63,303 nt of DNA, from NCBI GenBank assembly GCA_017451395.1, contig JAFSPR010000041.1:1-63303 (forward strand), written 5' to 3'. This DNA comes from Bacteroidales bacterium. Lineage in GTDB: Bacteria; Bacteroidota; Bacteroidia; Bacteroidales; UBA932. A program made the translations under genes and the position numbers. This document shows positions 27,165 to 36,115 of the stretch, one piece after another. Numbering within the stretch: position 1 is the stretch's first letter; each line of letters opens with the position of its first letter. The notes under the pieces are model-generated. The model searched no databases. It worked only from the letters and a program-made list of their open reading frames with translations, and was not told where the DNA came from.

Positions 27165-28538
27165 TTACTTTTTAGCGGCTTCAGCGGCAGCCTTTGCGGC
27201 GGCGGCGCGGGCGCGGATTGCACCCATCGCCAGGCCTTTACCCAGACGTACCCAGTCCAGCAGAGGGATGTTGGCGGGGCAGGAATACAGGCAGCAGCCG
27301 CACTCGATGCAGTCGTGGGCGGCATTTGCCTCCAGCGCCTCAACATCTGAGTTACGGGACAACTTTTGGAGAAGGAAGGGTTCAAGACCCATAGGGCAGG
27401 CATCGGCGCAGCGGCCGCAGCGGATACACTCGGATTCCGGAGCGCGGCGTGTCTGGGCCTCGGTGAGAAGAAGGAGGGCACCCGTTCCCTTTACCATTGC
27501 TGCGTCAAGGTTTGCAACGGCGCGTCCCATCATAGGGCCGCCGCTTATAACCTTTGCGGCATCGGCCGGAATACCTCCAAGGTAGTCCAGGATATAACGA
27601 AGGGGCGTTCCTACGCGAACCAGAAGGTTTGCCTGGTTGGGGAAGCACTCGCCGGTAACGGTTACGGAGTTGTCCACAATGGGCTTGTTCTTCTGGACGG
27701 CGTCATAGACGGCCAGGGCGGTTGCAACGTTCTGGACAACGGCGCCAACGCTGATAGGAAGGGCGCCGGAACCCACCTGACGGTGCATAACGGCATCTAT
27801 GAGTTGCTTTTCACCTCCCTGCGGATACATCATCTTCATCTCCATCACCTCAATGCCCTCATATCCAAGTTTTTCAATGACCTCACGGATATGGGCGACA
27901 GCCTCCGGCTTGTTCTCCTCAATTGCGATGGTGCAGGGAACGTTTCCCATCACCTGCCTCAGGATAGCGGCTCCAACCACCACCTGCTCTCCCTTTTCAA
28001 GGAGGGTGCGGAAGTCGGAGGTAAGGTAAGGCTCACATTCGCAGCCGTTTATGATAACCCTCTCGCACTTGGATCCGGGAGGCGGGGAAAGTTTCACGTG
28101 AGTGGGGAAGGTTGCGCCGCCAAGGCCCACAACGCCGCCAAGGCGGATCTTCTCCACAATTGCCTTGTTGTCTGAAGGAATCTCAGTGACAAGGGTATCG
28201 GTGGTGTCAATACCATCGGCCCACTCGTCACCTTCCACGGCAATCTCAATGTGCGTCACGGGACGTCCGGCAAGGTCCGGGCGGGGGCCGATAGATTTAA
28301 CGGTTCCCGAAACAGAGGAATGGATGAAGGCGCTCACAAAGCCGCCGGGCTCTGCGATCACCTGGCCCACCTTCACCTTGTCACCAACGGCAACACAGGG
28401 AACGGAGGGCGCGCCAATATGCTGTGCCACAGAAATATACACTGTGGGGGCAAGAGGCAGGGGGCAAATGGGGCAGCCCCTTGAAATCTTGCTGTCGTGC
28501 GGATGAACACCGCCGATGGAGAATGTTCTCTTACTCAT
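27165..28538 (-). CDS. rnfC: Rnf complex subunit RnfC
   Basis: The 457-residue protein has the N-terminal barrel-sandwich segment (GGVHPHDSKISRG), an FMN/NADH-binding middle with GLGGATFPTHVKL, and two 4Fe-4S clusters near the C terminus: CIRCGRCADACP and CIECGCCLYSCP. The Ala/Lys-rich end (about 20 residues) is shorter than in E. coli RsxC. RnfC is the NAD-side subunit. It overlaps rnfB by 8 bases. Confidence 0.95.
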   Translation of the reverse strand: MSKRTFSIGGVHPHDSKISRGCPICPLPLAPTVYISVAQHIGAPSVPCVAVGDKVKVGQVIAEPGGFVSAFIHSSVSGTVKSIGPRPDLAGRPVTHIEIAVEGDEWADGIDTTDTLVTEIPSDNKAIVEKIRLGGVVGLGGATFPTHVKLSPPPGSKCERVIINGCECEPYLTSDFRTLLEKGEQVVVGAAILRQVMGNVPCTIAIEENKPEAVAHIREVIEKLGYEGIEVMEMKMMYPQGGEKQLIDAVMHRQVGSGALPISVGAVVQNVATALAVYDAVQKNKPIVDNSVTVTGECFPNQANLLVRVGTPLRYILDYLGGIPADAAKVISGGPMMGRAVANLDAAMVKGTGALLLLTEAQTRRAPESECIRCGRCADACPMGLEPFLLQKLSRNSDVEALEANAAHDCIECGCCLYSCPANIPLLDWVRLGKGLAMGAIRARAAAAKAAAEAAKK

Positions 28539-29427
28539 TTGCTGCAGCCTCCTTCGCTTTCTGGTTACGGATTTTAATACGCTCCTTGATGGCGTCCTTG
28601 TCCAGCGGCTTGGGGAAATTCACGCCGTGGATGGCGCCGGTGGGGCACATAGCCTCGCACTCGCGGCAAAGTTTACACTTGGACGCGTCGATATAGGCGA
28701 TATTGCCTTCCACCACAATGGCATCGTGGGTGCAGGTTTTGGCGCAGATGCCGCAGCCTATACAGGCCGATGCGCACGCCTTCTTTGCAACGGGGCCCTT
28801 GTCCCTGTTAAGGCAACTCACGAACACGCGCATACCGCGGGGGCCCTTGGGCCTTAATTCGATGACCTTCTTGGGGCAGGCCTTCACGCAGGCGCCGCAG
28901 GCGGTGCACTTCTCCTCATCCACTTCCGGAAGACCGGTTTCGGGATTCATTGAGAGGGCTCCGAACTGGCAGGCCTTCACGCAGTCTCCGCAGCCAAGGC
29001 AGCCGTATGCGCAGCCGGTGTCTCCGGCATACAGTTGGGCTTTAACGGCGCAGGACTCCGTGCCGCCCCATTCGTTCACCCTGGGGCGCACGGCGCAGGT
29101 GCCGTTACACCTCACCACAGCCACCATAGGGGCTTTGGCCTTAACCTCGTAGCCAAGGATGGCCGCTACCTTTGCCATAGTGTCGTTGCCACCCACCGGA
29201 CAGTAGTTGTTGTCCAGATTGGGCGCTTTCACGGCAGCCTCTGCAAAAGCGCGGCAGCCGGCGAAGCCGCAGCCGCCGCAGTTTGCGCCGGGCATTGCTT
29301 TCTCGACTTCGTCGATGCGGGGATCCTCCTCAACCTTGAACTTCTGGGCCACAAGGTACAGGACCAGGGCAAGCAGAAGGCCAAGGACGGTAACCACCGC
29401 AATCGTCCAAATGATTGTTGATGACAT
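28531..29427 (-). CDS. rnfB: Rnf complex subunit RnfB
   Basis: The 298-residue protein has an N-terminal membrane helix, then the 4Fe-4S module CGGCGFAGCRAFAEA...YCPVGG, and several ferredoxin-type clusters (CLGCGDCVKACQF, CTACGACVKACP, CIGCGICAKTC, CKLCRECEAMCP). It takes electrons from ferredoxin and feeds the pump. The extra C-terminal clusters are usual in anaerobes. It begins 3 bases after rseC. Confidence 0.95.
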   Translation of the reverse strand: MSSTIIWTIAVVTVLGLLLALVLYLVAQKFKVEEDPRIDEVEKAMPGANCGGCGFAGCRAFAEAAVKAPNLDNNYCPVGGNDTMAKVAAILGYEVKAKAPMVAVVRCNGTCAVRPRVNEWGGTESCAVKAQLYAGDTGCAYGCLGCGDCVKACQFGALSMNPETGLPEVDEEKCTACGACVKACPKKVIELRPKGPRGMRVFVSCLNRDKGPVAKKACASACIGCGICAKTCTHDAIVVEGNIAYIDASKCKLCRECEAMCPTGAIHGVNFPKPLDKDAIKERIKIRNQKAKEAAANE

Positions 29428-29430
29428 AGT

Positions 29431-29844
29431 TTATCGTTTAATAGTAAATACGTATTCTGTCTGAAGTCTGCCGCGGAAAAGCCACAGAAGGAGATAATAC
29501 ACTCCTACCGCGGCAATGCCGGAAAGCCCGGCCACAACCTCGCCAACCCCAAGGGACATAAGCCCCAGGATTGCGGCAAGAAGTATTATAAGGGGTATAA
29601 GGTATGCAAGATACACGGCCTTGAAGCCCATAGAGGCTTTGAGAAGGACCTCCACTTCATCCCCGACGGCGTGCTTGTTGTAAGGGTCCGTGGGAAGTTC
29701 CACCACTTTTTCCGCAACATCCCCCATACTGCAGAGGCCGGCGGCGTGGCACTCGGAGCAGGCGCCGTGCTGCACGAAGGCAACCGTTGTCACCTGCGGG
29801 GTGATTTTCACTATCTTTCCTTTATGGGAGATGCTTTCACTCAT
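29431..29844 (-). CDS. RseC-family membrane protein
   Basis: The 137-residue protein has an N-terminal beta domain with the cysteine pair pattern GACSECHAAGLCSMGD and two membrane helices after VEVLLKASMGFKAVYLAYLIPLI, as in RseC (SoxR-reducing system). In Bacteroidetes it commonly precedes rnfB, as here; it may help assemble or regulate the complex. It overlaps the DUF3108 gene by 4 bases. Confidence 0.87.
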   Translation of the reverse strand: MSESISHKGKIVKITPQVTTVAFVQHGACSECHAAGLCSMGDVAEKVVELPTDPYNKHAVGDEVEVLLKASMGFKAVYLAYLIPLIILLAAILGLMSLGVGEVVAGLSGIAAVGVYYLLLWLFRGRLQTEYVFTIKR

Positions 29845-30659
29845 TTTACGCGGGCTTCAAAGGGATATTTTAGGTTTTCCAGTTGCTTCACCCACCCCTG
29901 CACGGAGCCAATCCTGAGGGGCGCCACGAAGCCTATCGGTACACGGTTTTCGTCGTCGGAGAACCAGAGGGTCATCTCCGTTTCGCCGTCGAACATAGCC
30001 CCGGAGACCACCTGGCAACTGAATCTCCAGACGTTCACCTTCCCAAGGCGCTTCACCTTCACGGAATCCTTTCCCTTGTAGGTGAGAAGGATGTCAAAGA
30101 CAGTGTCGTCAATGGCAAAACTGATTGGAATCTTCCTTCCGGGAGAGAGGATACTGAAATCCAGGCTCCTTACATAATATAGGATGGAGGTTATGTCGCA
30201 GACGCAGTCCTTGATGGGAATGTCCAGGATCTGCTGTCCCCTGCCCTCGAAGTTGATATCGGCGTGAATCTCCTTCTTGTCCCAGTCGTAGATGTAGTTG
30301 TTGAAGGCGCGGTAGTCTCCCTGCTTTGTGTTGCGGTAGTACTTCAGGGGACGCACGGCGTCAAGGGCGAACCAGGTCTCGAAGCGCTCGTGCATATCGT
30401 AGAAGACGCTGAAAAAAGGCGCGCTGTCGGCAATTAGGGACGCCTTGTAGACGCTTTTTCCGTTAAGGGCCGATTCCGTCAGCGAAAGGTCTCCGGTTGC
30501 CACTTCGGTGTTCACCGCGCCCCATTTGAAGAAAAGGCCCATCCTGATCTTCTCTCCCGCCTTGAACGGAAGTTCCCCGCTTGTGGGAAAACAGTTCTGG
30601 GCCGATGCCTGGACGGCAACCAGCAAAGCACATAGTATAAGCGTCAGTCTCCTCATCAA
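29841..30659 (-). CDS. DUF3108 secreted protein
   Basis: The 272-residue protein has a signal peptide (LTLILCALLVAVQASAQ) followed by the DUF3108 pattern: FKAGEKIRMGLFFKWGAVN, a FYDMHERFETWF segment, YYRNTKQGDYRAF and the final LWFSDDENRVPIGFVAPLRIGSV. The fold is a beta-barrel-like periplasmic domain of unknown function. It overlaps dnaB and rseC by 4 bases each, which shows strong operon coupling but does not explain the link to either. Confidence 0.85.
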   Translation of the reverse strand: MMRRLTLILCALLVAVQASAQNCFPTSGELPFKAGEKIRMGLFFKWGAVNTEVATGDLSLTESALNGKSVYKASLIADSAPFFSVFYDMHERFETWFALDAVRPLKYYRNTKQGDYRAFNNYIYDWDKKEIHADINFEGRGQQILDIPIKDCVCDITSILYYVRSLDFSILSPGRKIPISFAIDDTVFDILLTYKGKDSVKVKRLGKVNVWRFSCQVVSGAMFDGETEMTLWFSDDENRVPIGFVAPLRIGSVQGWVKQLENLKYPFEARVK

Positions 30660-32131
30660 AAATCCTGTGAAGAATCAAAGTCCTGGTAACTTGCGCCCTG
30701 GGCAGGAGCGGGCTCATTGGCGGCGCTTGCCACCGGGCCCCTCTGGGCATAGATGTCAAGGCTTTGATCGGCCTCTACAAACTTCACCTGGCCGGCCTTG
30801 TACTTCATCTCTATGTCACACACCTCACCGTTACGGTGCTTGGCAATCACGATGTATGCCTTCTCCTTATCCTCAGGGTTATCGCTCATACCTACAAAAT
30901 CCGGGCGATGGATGAAGATGACCATATCGGCATCCTGCTCGATTGAACCGGATTCACGGAGGTCGCTGAGTTGGGGCTTCCCCATACCGCCCGTACGCTG
31001 AACCGCGTTACGGGACAACTGTGACAGCGCAATGATGGGGATGTTCAGTTCCTTGGCAGTAGCCTTGAGGGTACGGGAAATGGCCGCCACTTCCTGCTCA
31101 CGCAGGCCCCTTAGTTCCACGGGACCCTGCATAAGTTGGAGATAGTCAACCACTATGAGCCTCACGCCCTTCGACTTTACAAGGCGCTTTGCCTTGGTGC
31201 GGAATTCCATAATGGGAATGCCGGGGGTGTCGTCAATGTACAGGGGCGCCTTTGCCAGGCGCTTCAGGGTGTCTTCCAACTGGATCCACTCGAAGGTTTC
31301 CAGTTTTACGCCGCCCTTGATCTTTTCTCCGGAAAGGCCGCTTTCCGTTGTGATGAGACGCTTTCCAAGTTGGTCGGCGCTCATTTCCAGGGAGAACACA
31401 GCCACGGGCATATTTGCATCTACGGCCGCATTGCGGGCGATATTCAGCGCAAATGCAGTCTTACCAACGGAGGGACGCGCCGCAAGGATGATGAGGTCAC
31501 TCTTCTGCCATCCCTGGGTTACCCTGTCAATGGAAGGATAGCCTGAAGGGACACCGGAAGGCCCCGTGATGTTCTGGAGTTCCTGGAGGTTGTCCAGCAC
31601 GGAGTTGATTATGGACCCGATATCCTGGACGTCCCTCTTTACGTTGTTCTGGATGGCGGCGAAGACCTTTGTCTGGGCGTTGTCAATGAGGTCGTCCACA
31701 TTTGTGGATTCGTCGAAAGACTGCTTCAGGATATCGTAGGAGGCCGTAATGAGGTCCCTCTGGATGGTCTTCTGCTTGAGTATCTTAATGTAGTACTCAA
31801 TGTGGGCCGCGGCGCCAATGTTCTGGGACAGGCGCGCAAGTTCCACCGGACCGCCTATCTCCTCAAGGTCTCCGAGTGAACGGAGTTTCTCGCTTACCGT
31901 AACTATGTCTATGCTCACGTGCTCATTGACGAGAGCGCTCATCGCCTCAAAGATCTTGCGGTGACGGGGGTCATAGAAACAGCCCGCGCTGAGTTCCTCC
32001 ATTGACTCGTCAATGGTTGCCGGCTCTACCAGCATAGCGCCCAGCACGGCCTCCTCAACGTCAAGCGCCTGAGGGGGTTTGTTCCCCATCAGGGCTTCCA
32101 GGTTGAGTGGTTCCTGAGGCTTCCTAGGCAT
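30656..32131 (-). CDS. dnaB: Replicative DNA helicase DnaB
   Basis: The start at 32131 gives 491 residues and an 8-base overlap with the upstream gene; the longer Ser-rich extension is unlikely. The N-terminal domain (PPQALDVEEAVLGAML) binds primase; the RecA-like core has Walker A ARPSVGKTAFALN, Walker B RLIVVDYLQLM, and the helicase motif SQLSRNAVQRTGG. The Gln/Pro/Ala tail (VASAANEPAPAQGASYQD) is variable. It unwinds DNA at the fork. Confidence 0.96.
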   Translation of the reverse strand: MPRKPQEPLNLEALMGNKPPQALDVEEAVLGAMLVEPATIDESMEELSAGCFYDPRHRKIFEAMSALVNEHVSIDIVTVSEKLRSLGDLEEIGGPVELARLSQNIGAAAHIEYYIKILKQKTIQRDLITASYDILKQSFDESTNVDDLIDNAQTKVFAAIQNNVKRDVQDIGSIINSVLDNLQELQNITGPSGVPSGYPSIDRVTQGWQKSDLIILAARPSVGKTAFALNIARNAAVDANMPVAVFSLEMSADQLGKRLITTESGLSGEKIKGGVKLETFEWIQLEDTLKRLAKAPLYIDDTPGIPIMEFRTKAKRLVKSKGVRLIVVDYLQLMQGPVELRGLREQEVAAISRTLKATAKELNIPIIALSQLSRNAVQRTGGMGKPQLSDLRESGSIEQDADMVIFIHRPDFVGMSDNPEDKEKAYIVIAKHRNGEVCDIEMKYKAGQVKFVEADQSLDIYAQRGPVASAANEPAPAQGASYQDFDSSQDF

Positions 32132-32948
32132 CGAAATCGGGGTTGATGATGATGCGGCCGCAGTGCTCGCAGATGATGAGTTTGCGGTTTGAGGCAATCT
32201 CTACGCGGCGCTGGGGAGTGATGGTGTTGAAGCATCCTCCGCAGGAGTCTCCGTTGTAGATGCCCACAACAGCGAGGTGGTTGTTGACGCTGGCGCGGAT
32301 ACGCTCATAGGCACTCATGGTACGGGCGTCGATCTTGCCGGCGCACTCTTCACGGCGTGCACGCAGAACGGCTTCCTCCTTGGCGGTTTCCTCAACGATG
32401 GTCTCTAGTTCGGCCTTCTTGGCGGCGAGGTCCTCTTCACGGATGGTGAGGCGGTCCTTGATATCGTCAAGTTCGGCCTTCTTCTCACCAATCTCATAGC
32501 GGGTGTCGTTGATGGTTTTCTCGTCAATCTGGCGGAGAAGGTCCTGGTTCTCGATTTCCTTGTTCAGGGAATCGTACTCACGGGAGTTGGTGATGGTCTC
32601 CAACTGGTGCTGGTATTTCTGGATGGTGCCCTCGTGCTCTGCGATGGAGAGTTTTGCATCGGCTATATTGCGGGTGAGCTGGTCCACCACGGCCGATATT
32701 GAAGCGCTGCGCTCCTTGAGGGTTGCGATCTCTGATTCCAGGGCCTCTACCTCTGCGGGGAGGGCGCCACGGAGTTGGATGATCTTGTCAATCTCTGAAT
32801 CTGCGGCCTGGAGTTGATAGAGGGTCTTGAGTTTTTCCTCAACGCTCATCTCGGAGTCTCCGAAAGACTTCTGGAGAGATACAAAGGTTTCCCTGTTGTC
32901 GATGGGAGCCTCTACTTTCTTGGCTGCTGTAGTTTTTTTGGTTGCCAT
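32124..32948 (-). CDS. Coiled-coil C4 zinc-ribbon protein
   Basis: The 274-residue protein is a long antiparallel coiled coil (about 40-215) ending in a zinc ribbon with two Cys pairs, CGGC and CEHC, as in the CT398/YbfN-like zf-RING_7 family. The basic N terminus (MATKKTTAAKKVE) may bind nucleic acid. Function in bacteria is not settled; proposed roles include flagellar or RNA-associated scaffolds. Fifteen bases separate it from nif3 and it overlaps dnaB by 8. Confidence 0.85.
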   Translation of the reverse strand: MATKKTTAAKKVEAPIDNRETFVSLQKSFGDSEMSVEEKLKTLYQLQAADSEIDKIIQLRGALPAEVEALESEIATLKERSASISAVVDQLTRNIADAKLSIAEHEGTIQKYQHQLETITNSREYDSLNKEIENQDLLRQIDEKTINDTRYEIGEKKAELDDIKDRLTIREEDLAAKKAELETIVEETAKEEAVLRARREECAGKIDARTMSAYERIRASVNNHLAVVGIYNGDSCGGCFNTITPQRRVEIASNRKLIICEHCGRIIINPDFDA

Positions 32949-32963
32949 ATGTAATAAATCGAT

Positions 32964-33755
32964 TTATTTATGCATCACAAAATAGTGGACGGGATTGCTC
33001 CTGTCCAGCGTGCCGGATGAATAGCTTGCAAAGTTAGGAAATTTTTTCCGTATTTGCGTAAGCAAAATGTCCACAATGTCAACTTCGCTCTCAAAATGGC
33101 CGATATCCATCACCATAAAGCCATCCCGGGTAAAGAAATTGTGATATGATACATCGGCCGTGATATAAAGCTGCGCTCCGGCACAGCGGGCCGATTCAAT
33201 CTCCGAGCCTCCGCTTCCGCCAAGCACCGCCACCCGGCTGATGAGCCCCTCCAGGGGCCTTGAACTCCTGATAAGCGTAAGGCCGAAAGCCTTACCCACA
33301 TACTCCCGGGCCTCATTTCCAGTAAGCGGCCGGGGAAGGGTGCCGATGCACCCGAGGCCGTTCCCGCTTGCATCCTTCTCAAGAATCTCAATGTCCTCAA
33401 GGCCAAGTTTCAGGGCCATAGCCCAACTTACCCCCCGAGGCACTTTATCGGCCGATGTATGCGCGGCATACACCGCCACCCCGCTGCGGATTGCAGCCAT
33501 TACGGTTGCCCCTACGGGATCCTCAGGCCCTATCTGCTTAAGACCGTGGAAAATGAGCGGATGATGGGTCACAACCATATTGCACCCCCTGGAAACCGCT
33601 TCTTCAATGAGCCCCACGGTGCAGTCAAAACCCACCAGGACACCCTTCACCTCATCCTCCGGACTCCCTATGAGAAGCCCGCTGTTGTCCCAGCCTTCCT
33701 GCACGCAGCGCGGCGCAAAGGCCTCAATGGCGCCCACAATGTCCTTTACCTGCAT
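32964..33755 (-). CDS. Nif3-like dinuclear metal protein
   Basis: The 263-residue protein has the Nif3 motifs: WDNSGLLIG, VTHHPLIFHGLKQI, AHTSADKV, and a late VMDIGHFESE, which supply metal ligands in a hexameric ring. It corresponds to the GTP cyclohydrolase I type 2 homologue family (YbgI). Function is unproven in most bacteria. It overlaps merR by 10 bases. Confidence 0.92.
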   Translation of the reverse strand: MQVKDIVGAIEAFAPRCVQEGWDNSGLLIGSPEDEVKGVLVGFDCTVGLIEEAVSRGCNMVVTHHPLIFHGLKQIGPEDPVGATVMAAIRSGVAVYAAHTSADKVPRGVSWAMALKLGLEDIEILEKDASGNGLGCIGTLPRPLTGNEAREYVGKAFGLTLIRSSRPLEGLISRVAVLGGSGGSEIESARCAGAQLYITADVSYHNFFTRDGFMVMDIGHFESEVDIVDILLTQIRKKFPNFASYSSGTLDRSNPVHYFVMHK

Positions 33756-34069
33756 ATAGCCTCCCTCACTTGAACAAGTTGTTTACGGATGGCCCTGAGG
33801 CTGTCAAGGGCTTTCACGCGGCGGTCTACGCTGCGGTGGTCCTCCTTAAGCCTCTGCATGGCGCCCTCCAGGGTAAGCCCCTGATTCTTAACCATAAACT
33901 GAATCTCCTTCAGGGTCTCTATATCCTCCGGGTGGTACAGGCGGTTGCCCTTGGCGTTACGCTGGGGCTTCACGTACTTCTCAAAGTAGTTGCTCCAGTA
34001 ACGTACGGCCGACGGCGCCTCTGAAAGCATATTGGCCACCTCTCCCATTGTGTACAGCAGTTTAGCCAT
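33746..34069 (-). CDS. MerR-family transcriptional regulator
   Basis: Starting at 34069 (MAKLLYTMGEVANML) gives 107 residues: a MerR winged helix with AVRYWSNYFEKYVKPQRNAKGNRLYHPEDIETLKEI and a short helical tail. The common Bacteroidetes form is a small MerR next to a peptidase or nif3. It lacks an effector domain. It sits 100 bases after trmB, the widest gap in this operon, where I see no -7 box. Confidence 0.85.
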   Translation of the reverse strand: MAKLLYTMGEVANMLSEAPSAVRYWSNYFEKYVKPQRNAKGNRLYHPEDIETLKEIQFMVKNQGLTLEGAMQRLKEDHRSVDRRVKALDSLRAIRKQLVQVREAICR

Positions 34070-34169
34070 ATTACTGTTTTTTGTTAGGTTGATGCGAAAA
34101 AGAACGTCTTGGGCCCTCCTCCTGAAGCCAATGATCGTGGTCAAACGCCTCTCCGGGGCCGATAAATGC

Positions 34170-34979
34170 TCACTGATGCTCCAGCGTAAACGCCATATAC
34201 GTTATTGGCAGCCCCATCTCCAGGAACATCTTCTCATAGAACGTCTGCACGGATGTCACTTCCTGAGCAGAGAGGGGATACATATCCTGGAACCTCTGGC
34301 CACCCTCGGCCGGATAAGAGGGAGGGGCCCACGAAGTGGGAGGGGTCGGCGCAGCCGACGGTTCAAGGATATGTATCCCCTCTCCGTAAATATCAGTACC
34401 TGAAGCGATTACATTCAAATTATTGACCTTACATACAGCCTGGGTGTATTCGTAAAGATACCTGGAATCAGTCTTGAGGTGGACTATTCCGCCGGGGCGG
34501 AGGAAGCCGCGGTAGCGCTCCAGGAACATAGGTGACGAAAGCCTGGCGTTTTCAGAGCCGCGTAACTGGGGATCGGAGAAGGTGAGCCAGATTTCAGAGA
34601 CCTCGGAGGGGCCGAAGAAAGCGCCTATGAACTCTATCCTGGTGCGGAGGAACGCAACGTTTGGAAGGGCGTTCTCCGTGGCGAATTTGGCTCCGGCCCA
34701 GAGGCGGGCGCCCTTTATGTCAACGCCTATAAAATTAATCTCAGGATGCCGCAGAGCCAGGGCTATGGTATAATCCCCCTTGCCGCATCCAAGTTCCAGG
34801 ACAATGGGATGGTCATTGCCGAACATCTCCTTTCCCCAGTTGCCCTTGATGGGATGATCATTAAGGACAAGAGCCTTGGAGCCGGGAGCCTTTGGAGCCA
34901 GCACGGCAGAGGCGTCCGGCTGCAGGAGGCAGCGGAAGGTAGCGTTTTCGGCAAATTTTTTCAGTTTTCCGTGACCCAT
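34170..34979 (-). CDS. trmB: tRNA (guanine-N7)-methyltransferase with in-frame repeat insertion
   Basis: The 269-residue protein carries the TrmB motifs: SAM-binding LELGCGKGDYTIALA, GVDIKGARLW and TFSDPQLRGSENARLSSP, and the C-terminal TSVQTFYEKMFLEMGLPITY. Between them, at about residues 199-237, is a Pro/Ala-rich block that the family does not usually have, made by the 115-base repeat at 34270-34384, which leaves the frame open. Most relatives are nearer 230 residues. The insert lies before the final strand and helix, so activity may be retained. It shares one base with ricT at 34979. Confidence 0.92.
   Translation of the reverse strand: MGHGKLKKFAENATFRCLLQPDASAVLAPKAPGSKALVLNDHPIKGNWGKEMFGNDHPIVLELGCGKGDYTIALALRHPEINFIGVDIKGARLWAGAKFATENALPNVAFLRTRIEFIGAFFGPSEVSEIWLTFSDPQLRGSENARLSSPMFLERYRGFLRPGGIVHLKTDSRYLYEYTQAVCKVNNLNVIASGTDIYGEGIHILEPSAAPTPPTSWAPPSYPAEGGQRFQDMYPLSAQEVTSVQTFYEKMFLEMGLPITYMAFTLEHQ
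34270..34384. repeat. Arm-palindrome element, copy in trmB
   Basis: Inverted arms of 25 bases (34270-34294 and 34360-34384, one mismatch, core GGGGATACATATCCT) enclose a 65-base body with AAGAGGGAGGGGCCCAC and GGGAGGGGTCG. The body matches that at 53119-53183, but the arms are unrelated to those of that copy. Both arms are translated as part of TrmB. Confidence 0.9.
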
Positions 34980-36115
34980 TACTTCTTGTTACGGTTCTTG
35001 CGGCGTTTCTTACGTTTCTTTTCAGGATCGAAGCGGTTGATCGCGTCATCGCCCACGGCCGATACAAACTCCGGAGAGCGCTCCGGCTCTTCCTGAAGCG
35101 TTGCAGGACGCTCCCCGCGGCGGTTCATCGCCTGGATTTCCCTCACCTGGTCGGCCGACAATCCATATACCTTTGCAAGGGAACCCTTCTCATAGGAGAA
35201 GTACAGCATTCCGGCAAGGATGTCCGTCTTTACAAGGAAAGCCTGGCCGTCCTCAAGTTCAAGGGGCTCATTCACGCGGGGAAGGCGGGAGCGGGCATCG
35301 GTGTAAGCCGCTACTTCATAATTGAGGCAGCACTTGAGTTTTCCGCACTGGCCGGCCAGTTTCTGGGGATTCAGGGAAAGGTCCTGGACGCGGGCGGCGG
35401 CGGTTGTGATGGACTTGAACTCCGTGATGTAGTTGGCGCAGCACAGTTCACGGCCGCACACGCCAAGACCGCCGATGAGGCCGGCCTCCTGGCGGGCGCC
35501 TATCTGCTTCATCTCAACGCGGATATGGAATTCCTCCGCAAAATCCTTGATGAGTTGGCGGAAGTCCACGCGGCCGTCGGCAATGTAATAGAAGATGGCC
35601 TTGGTGCCGTCTCCCTGAAACTCCACGTCACCTATCTTCATCTCAAGGCCAAGGTTTGCGGCAAGGACGCGCGCGCGGATCATAGTTTCCTCCTCACGGG
35701 CTATTGCCTCCTGCCAGCGCTGGATGTCAAAGGGACGCGCCTTGCGGTAGATCTTCCTCAGTTCCTGCTGAGCGGGATCAACGCCCTTGCACTTCATCTG
35801 GCGGGCAACCACGGGACCCTCAAGGGTTACAATTCCTAAATCGTGGCCCGTTGCGGCCTCTACAACAACAAGGTCTCCGGTTTTGATACTCTGGCCGGAA
35901 GCGTTCACATAGATGCCCTTTCGGGTATTTTTGAAACGGACCTCGAAGTAGCCGTCCCACTGCTCCTGGGCGATGCCCTTAAGGGTATCATACACCTCAA
36001 GTTTGCAGCAGCCCTGACGGTAGCGTATATCTTTTTCTCCCGTTTCCTCGTCTGTCACTACCGTGCAGCCGCGGAAGCAGTCGAACTGGATTGATTCGTT
36101 GCTATAATCTTTCAT
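34979..36115 (-). CDS. PSP1/RicT-like protein
   Basis: The 378-residue protein has the PSP1 domain with conserved cysteines and FRQLIKDFAEEFHIRVEMKQIGARQEA, GGLGVCGRELCC and QKLAGQCGKLKCCLNYE. These Cys residues coordinate an Fe-S cluster in the RicT (YaaT) proteins, part of the RicAFT complex that modulates RNase Y in Bacillus. The C terminus is a Lys/Arg-rich tail (PEKKRKKRRKNRNKK). In Bacteroidetes it usually lies beside holB, as here (4-base overlap). Confidence 0.9.
   Translation of the reverse strand: MKDYSNESIQFDCFRGCTVVTDEETGEKDIRYRQGCCKLEVYDTLKGIAQEQWDGYFEVRFKNTRKGIYVNASGQSIKTGDLVVVEAATGHDLGIVTLEGPVVARQMKCKGVDPAQQELRKIYRKARPFDIQRWQEAIAREEETMIRARVLAANLGLEMKIGDVEFQGDGTKAIFYYIADGRVDFRQLIKDFAEEFHIRVEMKQIGARQEAGLIGGLGVCGRELCCANYITEFKSITTAAARVQDLSLNPQKLAGQCGKLKCCLNYEVAAYTDARSRLPRVNEPLELEDGQAFLVKTDILAGMLYFSYEKGSLAKVYGLSADQVREIQAMNRRGERPATLQEEPERSPEFVSAVGDDAINRFDPEKKRKKRRKNRNKK

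Noticed and set aside
30656..32197. A longer DnaB start at 32197
   Set aside because: The extra 22 residues are Ser/Ala-rich, fully inside the upstream gene, and not like DnaB; the start at 32131 fits the family.
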